A stretch of DNA of 64,000 nt from Strigamia acuminata (GCA_949358305.1 OX442315.1:9450427-9514426); one strand, 5' to 3'; shown: positions 23,082 to 62,560, counted from the first letter of the stretch. Numbers and translations: made by a program. Notes: generated from the sequence alone by a model not told the origin.

Positions 23082-24175
23082 TTCATTTCAAGTAAAAAAA
23101 AAATTATTTATTTATTTATTGCCAGTCGACCATGGTACTTTAAAATAAAAATTATAAAAAATTTTTGTCCAAATTTTTTTTTAAATTATTATTATTTATA
23201 AAAAAAAATTTTTAATTTTCAAAATTAAATTTAAAACTCAAAATGACCAAAAACACCCAAATAATTACAAGAGATCATTTAACAAAACAATAACACACCA
23301 AACTAAAATAAAAATCTTTTAAAAAAAAAAATCAAAATAATAATAATAATAATAATAATTAATTATAATAATAATTACATGAGCTTAATATTATTATGAC
23401 ATTAAAGATTGCACCTTGTTAATATGCATAATCAAAAAACCACTTTTCCAAGTGATTTTTCTTTTAAAAGTTTTTTTTTTCTCAATTTCTTTCCGTTTTC
23501 ATCTCCAAACAAAATGGCTGATGTGACACTTCCGCTTCTCACTTAGCATGGCAACAACCATTGGGTATTAATTTTTTTTTTCAAGACTAACACACTTGTA
23601 TTATACAAATACTGATGAACAGAAATATTCAGTTTCTTTGATTTACAAAATTAAAAAGAAATCTGAGGAATGTGGCCAAATCCAATATGGCGGCTAAGAT
23701 ATTATTGTCAATTCAAAATGGGAGGAGCACATATACACGCACATAGAACGCCATCTATGGGCGAAATGTTCAACTATTTAAACTGAGCTTGCAGCTTATG
23801 GAAAACAGTACATTTCTTCACAGAAAAACAAAAGGCAAAAAAATCCAAATCAAATGGCAAGACGTTTGGAGTTTTCTTCGTTTTATAACATTCCATCATC
23901 TTGAGAGAAATTACCGCTTGCGATCGATGGCACACTTAACTATTTCGTCTTGAGCTCGAACAAATCATCTTGGCACTGCGTCAAAAAATAACTGACAAAT
24001 TTCTTCGTCATCACAAAAACAGCAAATTTAAATTTAAATTTTAAAAACAAAAAAAAAAAAAATTTTTTCTATTATAAAAAAAAAAATAATAATAAAAATT
24101 ATTATTTTTTAATTATTTATTTTTAATTTAAAAATTGCAAAAATTAAAATTAAAAAAAAAATTAAATTTTTAGAA
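22349..24175. other. Very AT-rich stretch, probable TFAP2 3' region
   Basis: Homopolymer A/T runs dominate, with a (TTTA)n microsatellite at about 23045-23085 and (AAT)n near 23336-23360. No gene is seen. The first part of the TFAP2 3'UTR must lie just below 24176, but its end cannot be placed. Confidence 0.5.
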
Positions 24176-49685
<25,510 letters not shown>

Positions 49686-49974
49686 CTGCAAAAGAGAAAC
49701 AAAATGGATTTTTAGTGTTGTTTTCATTTTGAAAGTTTGCGAGGTTTGGAAGAAAAATAAAGCAACATTTTTGATTTTGGTTGTTTGATTTTCTTTTTCA
49801 GTTTCCAATTAGATTTCTATACATTTTTGAATTTTATTTGTGAATAAATTTTTAAGTTTTGGATTTTGGTTGTTATGAAATTTTCATTTTTATATTTTTT
49901 GTGTGTTTTATTTCTAATTCAATCTTTCACTTTTGTGTTTCATTTAAAATTAATTTTTTCAATTTTGAATTTCA

Positions 49975-50165
49975 TTTAAAATTAATTTTTTTCACTTTCA
50001 TATTTTATTTAATTAATATTTTCACTTTCATATTTTATTTAATTAATATTTTCACTTTTATATTTTATTTAATTAATATTTTCACTTTTATGTTTTATTT
50101 AATTAATATTTTCACTTTTATGTCTTATTTAATTAATTTTTTCACTTTTATATTAAATTTAATTT
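49975..50165. repeat. Minisatellite, 30-bp unit
   Basis: AATTAATATTTTCACTTTTA plus TATTTTATTT repeats at 30 bp (50041, 50071). The multiple-of-three length produces a repetitive spurious ORF. Confidence 0.85.
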
Positions 50166-50689
50166 ATTTTCCACTTTTAACTAATTTTTAATAACAATTC
50201 CACTATTGTTTCATTCTAAAATCAAATTAAACTTCCAGAATACAAAAACCAGCTTATAATTCTACTTTTAACAAAATCCAAACTTATTTCCACTACAAAA
50301 AAAAACCAAAAAACCAAAAAAAAAAATACATTTTTAAATTTTTTGACTCGTTTTCACCTTTAAAACCCAATTCCCACCAAAACCTCTCAAAAACCACCAA
50401 CAACAAAATTTCCCTCCAAAACTCCACTTCCAACCCAATTCCCACCCAAAAATCCAAATCCAATCAAAACTCCCAGCCAAAAATCCCACCTTAAAGCTAA
50501 ACTAAAACTCCCCTCACCAAACCCTCCCAAAAACCCAAAAAAAAACCAAAAAACCAAAATTTCAATCCAACCCACTAAAAACATCAAACAAAAAAACGCC
50601 ATTAACAAAGCACACAAAAATTCCCCTCCAACAAACAACAACAACAACAACAGGAAAAGTGAAATTAATTCCATGCAACAACCCGCAAA

Positions 50690-50830
50690 ATATCGAATCG
50701 TTCCACTGCACATGCGCGTGGGCGACGACGTGCCTGCGGGCGTCTGTGCCCAATCATTGGTTGCCCATTCAAGCGGAGGGAAAGGAAGGCGCAACGCACG
50801 CGTTTCCCGCCCCTTTGTCGAGAGACTTGG
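50690..50830. promoter_or_regulatory. GC-rich patch with an AP-2-like site
   Basis: This CpG-containing island in AT-rich surroundings includes GCCTGCGGGC (about 50732-50741), which fits GCCN4GGC, the AP-2 consensus. It lies 5' of the recognisable TFAP2 exons. A promoter or enhancer role is only a possibility. Confidence 0.25.
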
Positions 50831-51252
50831 ACATTCGTTAATTGGTTGTGTTTTTTTTTTCTTCTTTCTCTCCAAACCCTCGTTCATGAGCCCCCACTAA
50901 TAAGCCTAATCAATGACTTACCACCTGATCCCATTCCAGCCCAACCTTATTAACACAAATTCCATTCCCCTGATTAATACCTTGTGAACTATTTTCAATT
51001 ATTCACTGAAATTCCAAATATTTCTTTCCCCAAACAAAAATTCTTTCCATATTTCATCACAAAACAACACTAAACAAACATTCTAACAAAGAGAGAAAAA
51101 TTCAATACCAGTATTCCCTAGAAAGGGAAAACTCTTCTAATGTCCAATAATGCTAAAAACTTCCTCTAGATCGGGCACTACCTTTAGTTCTGGGACCACA
51201 ATTGCCTCCCTCTAGATTGGGCAAACCAGAAACTGACCGAAACGTTAACTTC
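50830..51252. other. No gene seen
   Basis: AT-rich, C-biased sequence without element ends or exon signals that I can support. Confidence 0.4.
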
Positions 51253-51692
51253 GTGCATTCGATCCTCAAAGACGTTAGATTGTATCTCTGAGATGTCAAC
51301 TCGAAAGAATTCAAATAAGAGGATTAAGATTAAGTGAAATTAAAATCACGTCTTTGACTTATAAAGGGTGTCCCAAAATTAACGCAAGATTTGAATTAAG
51401 TAGAAAACACAGTTTTTAGTCTTTAGATTGTTATTTTTTTATTGAATCATAAAGTACATAGGATAGGGTTATTTATGGAATAACACATCGAGCAAATTGC
51501 TATTGTTCCCGCACGTCTTTTTAGTTCGGTTCAGTTTTCAGCGTGTTCGATCGAGAAATTTACTTCTGTAGCCTTTCTGCATCTTCTGCTGATATTTCTT
51601 CTTGAATGCAAGCAGAAATCATCAGCACAAAGTGCAGAAAAGTTAAGTAATTTACGGAGAAGACAATTTGTCTTTCGAAGATTGAATGCACC
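51253..51692. mobile_element. MITE family E (about 440 bp)
   Basis: The left end GTGCATTCGATCCTCAAAGA matches, inverted, the right end TCTTTCGAAGATTGAATGCA plus CC. The right portion is shared with 40644-40745, and solo ends occur at 37478-37498 and 53270-53290. The target duplication is not certain. Confidence 0.6.
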
Positions 51693-53297
51693 TGTTATTG
51701 TTTCCAAAAATCATACATTTGCAGCCACTTTTCTCAATAATCAACTGGAAAAAAGCTACAAGCCTTCATGGTCACAAGTTGCCCTTAGCAACCAGCTGGT
51801 TAAGTTAAGATGAGAGAGGACTGACTGCCAACAACTATTTTCCCAACAAGACCAAAAGAGGAAAAAAATGCACACAGCAGGAAATAGACCAGCAATGCTT
51901 GCATGGATAAATGGATAAATTTACCCCTTGGATATCAAATGATTCCAGCACACCCTAGTTTCCTCTAGAGAGACAGATTTGTCTATCATCCTCATCCTAT
52001 TTCAATCCCCCTCCTCCTGTTTGCAGTCCCCCCACACATCCCTTCTCATATTCCATTTATATTTCATTCCCATCACTCATAGACCAGAGATGAATAACTC
52101 AAAAATATAATTTTCACTATAAAAATGAATATTTCACAATATGGACACCAGGGGAGTTCATATTTTAACACTAGGGGAGTGAAAGAGAATCATGAATAAA
52201 AGTTGATTTTTTTCTTTCCCCCACTGTGACATGTACTTGTCTGTCAAGAGACACAGTTGGAACGCTTTAATATTCATCGTTGTGCTATTGGAATGTGCAG
52301 AGCACACGTTTATTGTATCGCATTTCATTTCCTCCGCGAAAGTATCCATACCACGCTGAAAACACCGGTTCTCGTCAAATCACCCGAGTTAAAATCCAAT
52401 GCCGACACAAACAAGATTCAATCTCGATACTTCGGCTTATGCGTGCTTTTTAAATTAAACTACCTTCAAGTCCTCCTTCTGAAGAAGCCAGTACTTAATT
52501 CCACTGTTAACAGGACAACTGGACAGACTATCTATTGAAAAACCTAAGACAAACTCAGCCTCGGTGACCTCAGGAGGACTGCAGAGGACAAGAGTCTGCA
52601 AGAGACCGCTTTCTTTCAATCCACAAGGATAGCAGTGTTTGTCTTAAGCATTTCAAAACAGATTATGCTAAACATACTCTGGTAAAAAGGCAATACCAAA
52701 CAGACTCCAAAGCCTGGCTGCGGCACCACAGACTCCGAGTCTTTCCGCGAATGATGTCCCAGTCAGGCTTCGGCTTTCAAATTCATCAATAACTATATTT
52801 TCTTACATTATAATCTTGGACAACGTGCATCCAGGGCCTGGCTTCTGCAGGTGTCTGTTAAAGAAAATGGAAACATGAGGGAAATGCCAAAATCCTTGGA
52901 AATAAAAATCAACTAAAATGGAATTACAATCAATACAGTAGATAACTAGGAAACTTTAACCCAATAAAACACACAAGCAATGCTTGGACAATCAATCTTC
53001 TTTGCAATACCACTATTCCTCCCACTATTAAAACAATAACCCAACATCCAATAAACAGTAAGACCCAGCCAGCACTGCTCCACACAAAAAATCCACATTC
53101 TCGAAATATCCTAACAATATCAAAATAAATACTTGTAAATAGATCTGAACTAATGCTAGGAGCCAAATAGAAAAAAGCAATTTCATTGTGACCGGGAAAA
53201 CTGCTTGCACAGGATTCAATTCACCGACTCGCCGAAAACTTACGAACGGTAAAACACCGATTTTAGTTTTCGTGCATTCAATCTCCAAAAGACATTA
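51693..53297. other. No confident gene; element end at 53270
   Basis: Short frames (52158-52538, 52930-53288) lack domains or splice support. GTGCATTCAATCTCCAAAAG at about 53272-53291 is a solo family E end directly abutting MITE A copy 2. Confidence 0.4.
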
Positions 53298-53735
53298 GGT
53301 TCATTCGATCTTAAATGGATTTCCGAAATCGTAATTTTCTTGATTTTCAGAAATCAAGGAAATCGGATTTCAACTTTGATCAACCTTAAAATTTCCCAAA
53401 ATCTAACTGCTGCACATGCGCAATGTGAACCATTGGATCAACTTCCTGTTTGCAATGCGGGACATTTAAACACAGTCGGCCGCGTTCGAGAGCTCAAACG
53501 CGACCGAAATATCATAATTTTCCCAATTGCAATTTTCTCAATTGCTCTGATCGCTCTATGTGCAATTCAAGATGGCTGAAAATCAACTTGGAAATCAACG
53601 AAATCAAGGAAAAGCTTTCTTTCCCTATAGGTCGCTTTCCGAAATCCGATTTTGCTGTATACGACGTAAAAATCGTCACTTCCGGTCTCCCGAAATCGGC
53701 GAAATTAACAAAATCCATTTAAGATTGAACGCGCC
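53298..53735. mobile_element. MITE family A, copy 2 (438 bp)
   Basis: The right end AAATCCATTTAAGATTGAAC plus GCGCC and the left end GGTTCATTCGATCTTAAATG are inverted repeats flanked by TA (53296-53297 and 53736-53737). Read in reverse it follows copy 1 (556-889) closely, including AAATCGGATTTCGG and GCGACSTATA-like motifs, and carries about 100 bp more interior. Confidence 0.85.
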
Positions 53736-54669
53736 TAGTGTTGCATGTCTGGGATAAAATTTGATTACACCATTGGATTCGTCATCCCTACTTTGCTATA
53801 GGCTAGTCTACTTGGTTTTTTGAAAAAGCAGATACTTATTCTGGAAATTGACTGTAACGTCTTAAACGAAACATCGAAGAAACGGGATTCGAAGAAGTGT
53901 TTTGGGTTAATTGCGATGTCATGTGCTGACAAAACCACATACAAGTCCTTTTCCCTATCCTATCCTGTGGCTGGCTAGTTCAAAAAGGCACTTCTGCTTC
54001 TTGGTAGTTGTTAATCGGTGGCAAGAACCTTTCCCCTGTGATTTATATTCAGGTGTATTAAAATTTGCCAAGTGATTACATGAAATTATAAATCAGACAC
54101 TAGAGGGTGGTCTGCACAATTGATAGGATGATGGAAAAAAGTTGCATGTCTCATTATGAGATGGAGAAATAATGACTCCCCTCTATAAATGGACAATTGG
54201 GGATATGAGAAATGATGAGAAAAGTTGAAACAAATACCAGTGCAAGTAGTTTGGCATAAATATTCTCACCATTAGAGCGAGGTATAGAAAAAAATGGAGT
54301 AATAATCTCAACTTGCATTTCTCAAACAGGATGTTTTTGTCACTTGTTGTTTTGCTTTACACATAAAAGATAAACAGTTCAGATAAGTTTTAATTTTCTT
54401 TTGTGGAAAAATCATTTTAAATTAGTTTACTGATAACCTTTGGATGAATGGAGCAGAGAGGAAAAAAAATTAAAAGTTAGGCCTAATTTAAAAAACAAAG
54501 AAAGAAAAAAAAATTAATAATTGGGTTTTTTTCCCTGGTGAATTTCAATCCTTTTAAAATTTCCAAAAGAAAAATGATTTTAGACCAAATTAAATTGAAA
54601 AACTTTTTTTTTAAAGATGATGAAACCTAAATCATGTAAAATACATAATAAATTTTTTTAAAAACTTTT
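53736..54669. other. No gene seen
   Basis: Unremarkable AT-rich sequence. Confidence 0.4.
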
Positions 54670-55100
54670 TAGACCTAAAAATCAAATAAAATCTTGCCTT
54701 ATTTAAATTTTAGTCAATTTTAGACAAAACAAAATCAAATAAAATCTTGCTTTATTTAAATTTTAGTCAACTTTAGACCTAAAAATCAAATGAATTCTTG
54801 ATTTATCTAAAGTTTAGTCAATTTTGGACCTAAAAATCAAATCTAAATAAATTTCAGTCAATTTTAGACCTAAAAATCAAATCTTAATAAATTTCAGTCA
54901 ATTTTAAACCTAAAAATCAAATCTTAATAAATTTCAGTCAATTTTAGACCCAAAAATCAAATCTTAATAAATTTCAGTCAATTTTAGACCTAAAAATCAA
55001 ATCTTAATAAATGTCAGTTAATTTTAGACCTAAAAATCAAATCTTAATAAACTTCAGTCAATTTTAGACCCAAAAATCGAACCAAATCTTAATTATTTTA
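54670..55100. repeat. Minisatellite, 40-bp unit
   Basis: About ten units of CCTAAAAATCAAATCTTAAT plus AAATTTCAGTCAATTTTAGA, period 40. A/T tracts fall about every 10 bp. Confidence 0.9.
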
Positions 55101-55739
55101 AATTTCAATCAATTTTAGACCTAATTTACTAAAAATCATTTCACAAAATTTACCCCAAACTCTCTTTTTTAGACCAAAAAAATTAAAAATATGCAAGCCT
55201 ACGTGTCTATAAATTACGAGAAATTAAATTAAATTAACTCCCAAGACTTCTATATTTATGCGTGCAAATGATTTGCCTGCAAATGTCCATTTTTCATTAG
55301 CAACTTAGTCAAACACGAAAAAACAACAACAACTTCTGTGGCACGTTTGATCCTACTTATCCATTCCCATCACATGGGTGCAAAGTGGCCCAACACCTGC
55401 AGAAAGGGTCAATGCTACGTAGGCCTAACTTCCGGCTCTGCTTCATCACACAACCGGATGCGTACTACCAAAAGTGCTGCCATCATCAAATCTGTGTAGG
55501 ATGAATTCTCGTCTTAGAAAAGAGACGGGGAAAAAAAAAAACCTAACTACGATTTAGCCTAATTGAACCTTTTGTTTCTTTTCAACTTCCGGTTACCACT
55601 TCAGTGTAAACCAAACTAAATTAACAGCACAAATCCACTTTTCACACATGAATTAAAAATAAATTACAAATTTCAAACAGGTTTTAAAGTTAAAATCAAC
55701 TTCCGGTAGCCATATTGGAAGAAAAGAAATAAAAACCAT

Positions 55740-56710
55740 TTTTAAGAATTTTAGGCACCAAGACTTAATTCTAATTTGGTTTTAAGCATTGTAACTTTGT
55801 TTCAGTCATCTTGACTAGATTTTTGGCATTGTAACTTGATTTTAACTTGGTTTTAGGCACAAAAATAAATTTAGGGCATTGTAACTTGGTTTTAACTTGG
55901 TTTTAAGGAACTATAAGTTAATTTTAGGCACTATAAGTTGATTTTAGGCACTATAAATTAATTTTAGGCACTATAAGTTGATTTTAGGCACTATAAGTTA
56001 ATTTTAGGTACTATAAGTTAATTTTAGGTACTATAAGTTAATTTTAAGTACTATAAGTTAATTTTAGGCACCATAACTTGATTTTAACTTGCTTTTAGGC
56101 ACAAAAAGTTGAATTTAGGCACTATATGTTGATTTCAGGCACTATATGTTGATTTTAGGTACTTTAAGTTGATTTTAGGTACTTTAAGTTGATTTTAGGC
56201 ACAGTAAATTAAGTTTAAGCACTATAACTTGATTTTAACTTGCTTTTATGCACAAAAAGTTGAATTTAGGCACAAAAAGTTGAATTTAGGCACAAAAAGT
56301 TGAATTTAGGCACAAAAAGTTGAATTTAGGCACAAAAAATTGAATTTAGGCACAAAAAGTTGAATTTAGGCACAAAAAATTGAATTTAGGCACTATATGT
56401 TGATTTTAGGTACTTTAAGTTGATTTTAGGCACATTAAATTAATTTTAAGCACTATAACTTGATTTTAACTTGCTTTTAGGCACAAAAAGTTAAATTTGG
56501 GCACTATATGTTGATTTCAGGCACTATGTGTTGATTTCAGGCACTATATGTTGATTTTAGGTACTTTAAGTTGATTTTAGGCACAGTTAATTAATTTTAA
56601 GCACTATAACTTGATTTTAACTTGCTTTTAGGCACAATAATTTGGTTTTAACTTGCTTCTAGGCACAATAATTTGGTTTTAACTTGCTTTTAAGCACAAT
56701 AACTCAAATT
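55740..56710. repeat. Minisatellite, 20-bp unit with higher-order pattern
   Basis: Dozens of units of GATTTTAGGCACTATAAGTT and variants (GAATTTAGGCACAAAAAGTT), period 20. Runs of one variant alternate with runs of another, and a TTGATTTTAACTTGCTTTTA spacer recurs, suggesting a higher-order repeat. Confidence 0.9.
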
Positions 56711-57349
56711 TCCTACGATTTAATTTGTTTTAACTTACTTTCAACTTGATTATTACTTCAAAACTCCATTCAAACAAGAAGAAAAAAATATAATGAGCTT
56801 ACTTTAAGAAAACCCACCATAAAAAAGCCTCACTGCATGCTGCTAGATGCTTCCATTGCTAATCACAAGTAGTGTGACTAATTTATTGCTGAATTATTCA
56901 ACAAAGACTACTGAACAAAACCACAAAACAAAAATAGCAAAAGGAAAAAAAAGAAAAAACAAATGTAGTAATTACTTTATGCTAATTTTTATAATACTCT
57001 ACACCTGAGTTGTTAGTCAGAAGAAGTAGTCATCCATTTAGAGGAAGGTGCCCTAAATGGCGGCACCTCTTTAATCTCACAGATTGCAAATGACCCCAAC
57101 TGACCAGTGACACTTTGGAATTTGTTTTACCTGTGTTCACCTATTTATTACAACATGCATCCCTCCTCTCGCCTGTCCAAGATTAATAGAATGACAAGGC
57201 AGGACCAGTCTCGGCTGATTAATCAAAAACTTTCTTAGAAATCATTCATAAGTGAAGAAATTTAAAAATATTTCATTTTTATATTAAATACGGAGTATAA
57301 AAATTGTTTTGGTCTAAATGAGACATTTATTTAGTTGATTTTAATTTTG

Positions 57350-57960
57350 GTCTAAAATTGTCTAAAAATCTGAAATTTAGTGTTGATCATTGTTAGTAAT
57401 ATTGTTTAGATATTGTATCACTAAATTGCATTGTATGTGCGGTTGTCAAGAAGAAGTAAAAACACAGAATGAACGTTTGAATATGGAGCTTTAACGCAAA
57501 CTTAAATGTTGCATCAACAATTTGGATGTCGTTTTTGGTCTAAAATTGTCTAAAAATTAATGTTTAGATGTCTTTTTTGGTCTAAAATTGTCTAAAAATT
57601 AATGTTTAGATGTCTTTTTTGGTCTAAAATAGTGTAAAAATTTAAAAAATCAATGTTTTAGATATATTTTCATGGTCTAAAATTGTTTAGAATTATTCAA
57701 AAAAGGTCTTTAATGCATGAAAATTTAAAATAAATTAAAAATCAGGTCTAAACCAGGTCTAAAATTACAATTAAAAATTAAACAGGTAAAAAAAATCAAA
57801 TTTAAAAAATCAAATTTGATATTTGTTTGGTCTAAAATTGTCTAAAAATGTGAAAAATCATCTTTAGACGTCTCCCTTCATCTAAAATAGAACAAAATTT
57901 AAAATAAATTTGTCTAAACAATGTCTAAAATCATGACAAAAAAAAACAAAACTAAAAAAA
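57350..57960. repeat. Short array of about 42-bp units and related scattered units
   Basis: TTTTTTGGTCTAAAATTGTC plus TAAAAATTAATGTTTAGATG is repeated about three times at 57530-57650, with single diverged units on both sides. Confidence 0.75.
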
Positions 57961-58889
57961 ACTCTTATTTGGTCTAAAATTGCCTAAAAAAAATATCTGA
58001 CACACAAAATCCACCATTTTGCTTATTCAAGACTTACTCCCTCTAGTGAGACTTTTCCCATTAAGCCAACATATCTTTACAAGTAGAAAAAAAAAATTTC
58101 TTGTCTCATTTATCAAAAAGAGAACAAACCACATTTCATCCAAAATGAAAAGAAAACCTCCAACAACAACAGCAAGAAAAAGAGAAAAAAAAAAAGAAAA
58201 AATGTTCAACAGAAAGAAAACAAAGCAAAAAAATTTCTATTTGAATCATCATCTGCTTGAGGGCTGTTTTTATCAAGGTTGCAGCAAAGGCTCTACTTGT
58301 CTATTGCTGTAGGCCCTAAACAAGTGCATAGGGCTATCCTACAATGCTTTAGGCTCCATCAACAAACACAACATCCTTGAAAGCTTGGGGGTGCAACATT
58401 TGGGTGTGAGAAGCAATTTTTTCCATTCATTCAACCTTGAACCAAAAATGGTGCACAATTATGACATAACTTGCATATTTTTTAAAAAAATTATACATTT
58501 CTCAATTTTCTTTTTTACTGCAATTAAAAATATTGAGAGAGAAAAAAAATCTTAGTTTTTTTTATTTTAAAAAAATTGGCCATTTCAATCTAGTTTCAAG
58601 GCTACAGCTTGCATAATGCTGGAAATATTTGTGTTTTGCATTGTCAGGGATGACATTTTGCAGGCTGATTCCGCATACGAAGCACATGCAAGCATGCCCG
58701 TAAAAGCCGCGATAAAATTGCACAACTTGAAGGGTTTAGGCTAGACTTTAACCGATATCCAAATTTTACAATATTGCTGATACTACTGACAAATGGCCTA
58801 AAAATCCTCATTGTTGAGTTTTGAACGCCTTTTTATGAATATTGTTAAAAATTCAACATGTATTGTTGGTGTCTTCAAACTTTTCTAAC

Positions 58890-59205
58890 CATTATTCATT
58901 GTTTGAACACATTTTCTACCCATTGTTGATAATTTAATACATTTTCAGGCCATTGTTGATAATTTATTGCATTTTCAGGCCATTGTTGATAATTTATTAC
59001 TTTTTCAGGCCATTGTTGATATCTTGAGGACATTTTCAGACCATTGTTGATATCTTGAGGACATTTTCTAGCCATTGTTGATAGCTTCAAGACATTTTCT
59101 AGCCATTATTGTCAATTTGAACACATTTTCTGATCATTATTGTCAGTTTGAACACATTTCTGGCTATTATTAACAGTTTGAACACATTTTCTGATCATTA
59201 TTGCC
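58890..59205. repeat. Minisatellite, 30-bp unit
   Basis: ATTTTCAGGCCATTGTTGAT plus AATTTATTGC repeats at 30 bp over about ten units, becoming more diverged toward the right end. Confidence 0.85.
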
Positions 59206-60050
59206 CCTTTAACTGCTGATAAAATTAATAAAAATTGTGATTTCTTTTGATATACATGAAATGACTTTGCTCAGCCCTCCAAATCTCACCTGTCCACAGA
59301 CTGTAGCCAAGCACATAAAAGGAGACAACAGCTGCATTTACATCTCAAGCCAAGTGAAGCAAACATTCAATGGCCCTCACTAAGGTCACTGCACTACCAT
59401 TTGTACAAAAGATAAAACTTGCTGCTACAACTATTTTTCCAAGAAATCACTTTATATCTCCCAACAAATCATCAAATTACAACCCGAAAGACTTTTTACT
59501 CCAACAATTTTCTACTAAAATATATTTTTTAATTTTCCATAGATACAGAGTATTCCAAAGCCCCGTCTCCATTTTTTTTTTCAATGACACAAATTGCATC
59601 ATCACTTTAGCAACAAGGTTAATGACCACATGTAAATGGTGAAAAGGGGAAGTTAAGTTGGTAAAGGATCAAAGAAAGAGCAGTTGGGATAGGCCAAGAC
59701 ATTACAAGAGAGCAGACATTTGCAACAAGGGATCTAAATTGCAATTAGAAGAGAGGGCAGCAGGCAAATACGAAGATGTCTTTTCACAAATTTACAAGAT
59801 CATTGTGGACAGGACTTAATAGGGGACCATAACATACAAGGTCATCTCAGAAGGTCATTTTTCAAGGCACTAAAGTTCTCACACTCAGATGAAAAGCATT
59901 GTATGAGATGTTTATTGAAGTTTACAAGCTTACAAAAGTTGAAGATTGTATCTGGAACCTTCAACAATGCAAGGAAATAAAAAATAAAAATTAATATTAC
60001 AATTTAATTTTTAAAAAAAATAGAAATAGTGATTTTAACTAACAATAATC
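59206..60050. other. No gene seen
   Basis: A 90-codon frame at 59370-59642 has no recognisable domain or splice context. Otherwise AT-rich. Confidence 0.4.
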
Positions 60051-60054
60051 ATCC

Positions 60055-60760
60055 AAAACCATCAAATACTGGCTAAGAACAGTCAACGATGACTTAAATC
60101 CAACAAAAATCACTTAGAACCACCCAGTACTGACATAGAACAGTCAACAATGACTCAAAACCACCCAATACTGACATAGAACAGTCAACAATGACTCAAA
60201 ACCAACAATAATCACTGAGAACCACTTAAAAACACTTAAACAATGACTTATATCCAACAATACTGACTTAAAATCCAACAACACCGACTAAGATCCAACA
60301 ATACTGACTTAAAACATAACAATACTGACTTAGAACTTTCAATGATGATTTAAAATCCAATAATACTGACTTAAAACCCAACAATACTGACTTAGAACAT
60401 TCAACAATAATTTAAAATCTAACAATACTCACTTAGAACATTCAACAATAATTTATAATCTAACAATACTGACTTAGAACATTCAACAATAATTTAAAAT
60501 CTAACAATACTGACTTAGAACATTCAACAATAATTTAAAATCTAACAATACTGACTTAGAACATTCAACAATAATTTAAAATCTAACAATACTGACTTAA
60601 AACCTAACAATAATGACTTAAAACCTAACAATACTGACTTAAAACCTAACAATACTGACTCAAAACCCAACAATACTGACTTAGAACATTCAATAATGAC
60701 TTAAAACCCAACAATCCCGACTTAAACCATCCAACGACGACTTAAAACCCAACAACACTC
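60055..60760. repeat. Minisatellite, 21-bp unit and 41-bp dimers
   Basis: ACTGACTTAAAACCTAACAAT units of 21 bp alternate with 41-bp units of AATCTAACAATACTGACTTA plus GAACATTCAACAATAATTTAA (60421, 60462). Confidence 0.9.
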
Positions 60761-62064
60761 ACCCACAACCACCAACAATGACCCTGGCAACAACCAACCA
60801 CACAATCCAACATCTAACCCCATTTATATTTCATAACAACCAAAAAAAAAAAACCATCAATTTGCAATCCAAACTCCGGCAAACTCATTCCCCTTCATAA
60901 TTCATCAACACAATTTTTCTTGAATAAACAATAAGTGGCACACAAACTCCAATTTCATGTCACTGGACACCACAGATCAATTACCAACTCAGAAAACCTC
61001 CCAAAACCAATGCAATATTCCACAACCCCCCCCCCATGACATCATCCCCACCCCCACCCCTTCCATCCCAATACTCCAAAATCAAGATTACCACCACAAA
61101 CCCCTTCTCCCTCCTCAAACAGGAAGTTGACACAGGGGTAAAAGGAGTTTCAAAAAAAAAAAAACCTGCGCACATGAAGATTTCTGCTCCTGATATGCCC
61201 AGACTAAATTAATGTGTGACCTAAACTAAGGAGTAATATTTATGGTCCTCGCTTGTGGATAAGGCAATGGAGTATTGATGGAACAGGGAGGGGGCTTGTG
61301 AATTGAACAAGGGGTAGGTGTTATGTAATGATGATGATAGGAATGATGGGAATAAAATATACTCTCCCCCCATTTTGTGCAGTTCTCTTTCCCCCCCCCA
61401 ACCATCTCTGATTAGAATGAGAACAAATTGCCTCATGTTGGAGAAGGGGCTGGGGATTAATTCACACAGCTCATATTTATTGCTTTCAATTGACTAGTAA
61501 ATAAAAATGTGTCATGTGGTTTGCAATTTGCATAATGTGCGAGAGTGATGAAATTGCAAGTGTCTTCGCTTATTGTATTTGCATGATTAAAAAAGCTAAA
61601 TATGTGGACTGCTTGTAAAATTTCTATTCGTCTCAAGGTCTAATGTGTGAAATTGGCACATAAAAATTGAGTGTGCCGTCAAATTGCATCACTGCAAACG
61701 GCTTGACATATTTACGGCTGCAAATAGGTGAAATTGCAAATTGTCTTTGCTCAAGGTTTCTTATCCGCCGGCCGCCCACTGTTGTCGTTGCAGCCGCGCT
61801 AGGCTTGGAATGAAAATGTCTATACTCTGTCCATGTGTAACTTGGGCCTATTTCTCATTGGCTGAGCCTTTTCACTGGTGTAGTGATACTAAAACACGGA
61901 TTTTGAGTATATGAACTCTTATGCACTTTGAAACACAAAGATGGCGGTTCTTAATCGAAAAAATGACGATAGATTCGTTCAAATTGGTTACATTTGTTTA
62001 ATGTAACAAACGAAGTCTGAACGTCACAAACGAAACGTACGTTCGTCGGAATACGGAAACAATA
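60761..62064. other. No gene seen
   Basis: C-rich then mixed sequence. A moderately GC-rich patch at 61745-61810 has no exon signal I can support. Confidence 0.4.
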
Positions 62065-62560
62065 GAGAGTTTGCGGGATGCATTTTTTCCTTATTTTTCT
62101 CTACGTTACACTATTTTAGTGCTATATCGTAAGGGAAAAATCTTTAGTGTAACGTTTTCAACACTAAATTAAAATATAGTGCAGCCAATCAGAAATGAGA
62201 ACACTATATTGTTAGCTCCGCCCATTGCAAATGGCGATAATTTTGTTGTACCGATCAAACACATCACAGTCATATGTACGTAGATTGAATGATAAGTGAG
62301 GCCCAAAATTGAATTTTAGGCCCAAAACCATACTTTATAGGCATAATAATGGAATGTTATGCAAAAATGTGCACATTTACGCCCCCAAATTGAGTTTTTA
62401 GGCCCAAAATTACTAACTGTCAGTAGTTGGCTGAAATAGTGTAGTGATAAAGGAAAAGTGCAGCCCGCAAAAACTTAATTTATCATTTTTCCCTTACACT
62501 ATTTTTATACCATATACAATAGTCTTTAACTGTAAGAAAAAATGCATCCCGCAAACTCTC
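62065..62560. mobile_element. MITE family B, copy 2 (496 bp)
   Basis: Same ends and interior as 47129-47618, with TA at 62063-62064 and 62561-62562. Small differences, for example a short insertion near 62515-62523 (ATACAATAGTC), distinguish the copies. Confidence 0.92.

Noticed and set aside
49859-50191. Hydrophobic repetitive ORF of 110 codons
   Set aside because: Produced by the 30-bp T-rich minisatellite, not by a gene.
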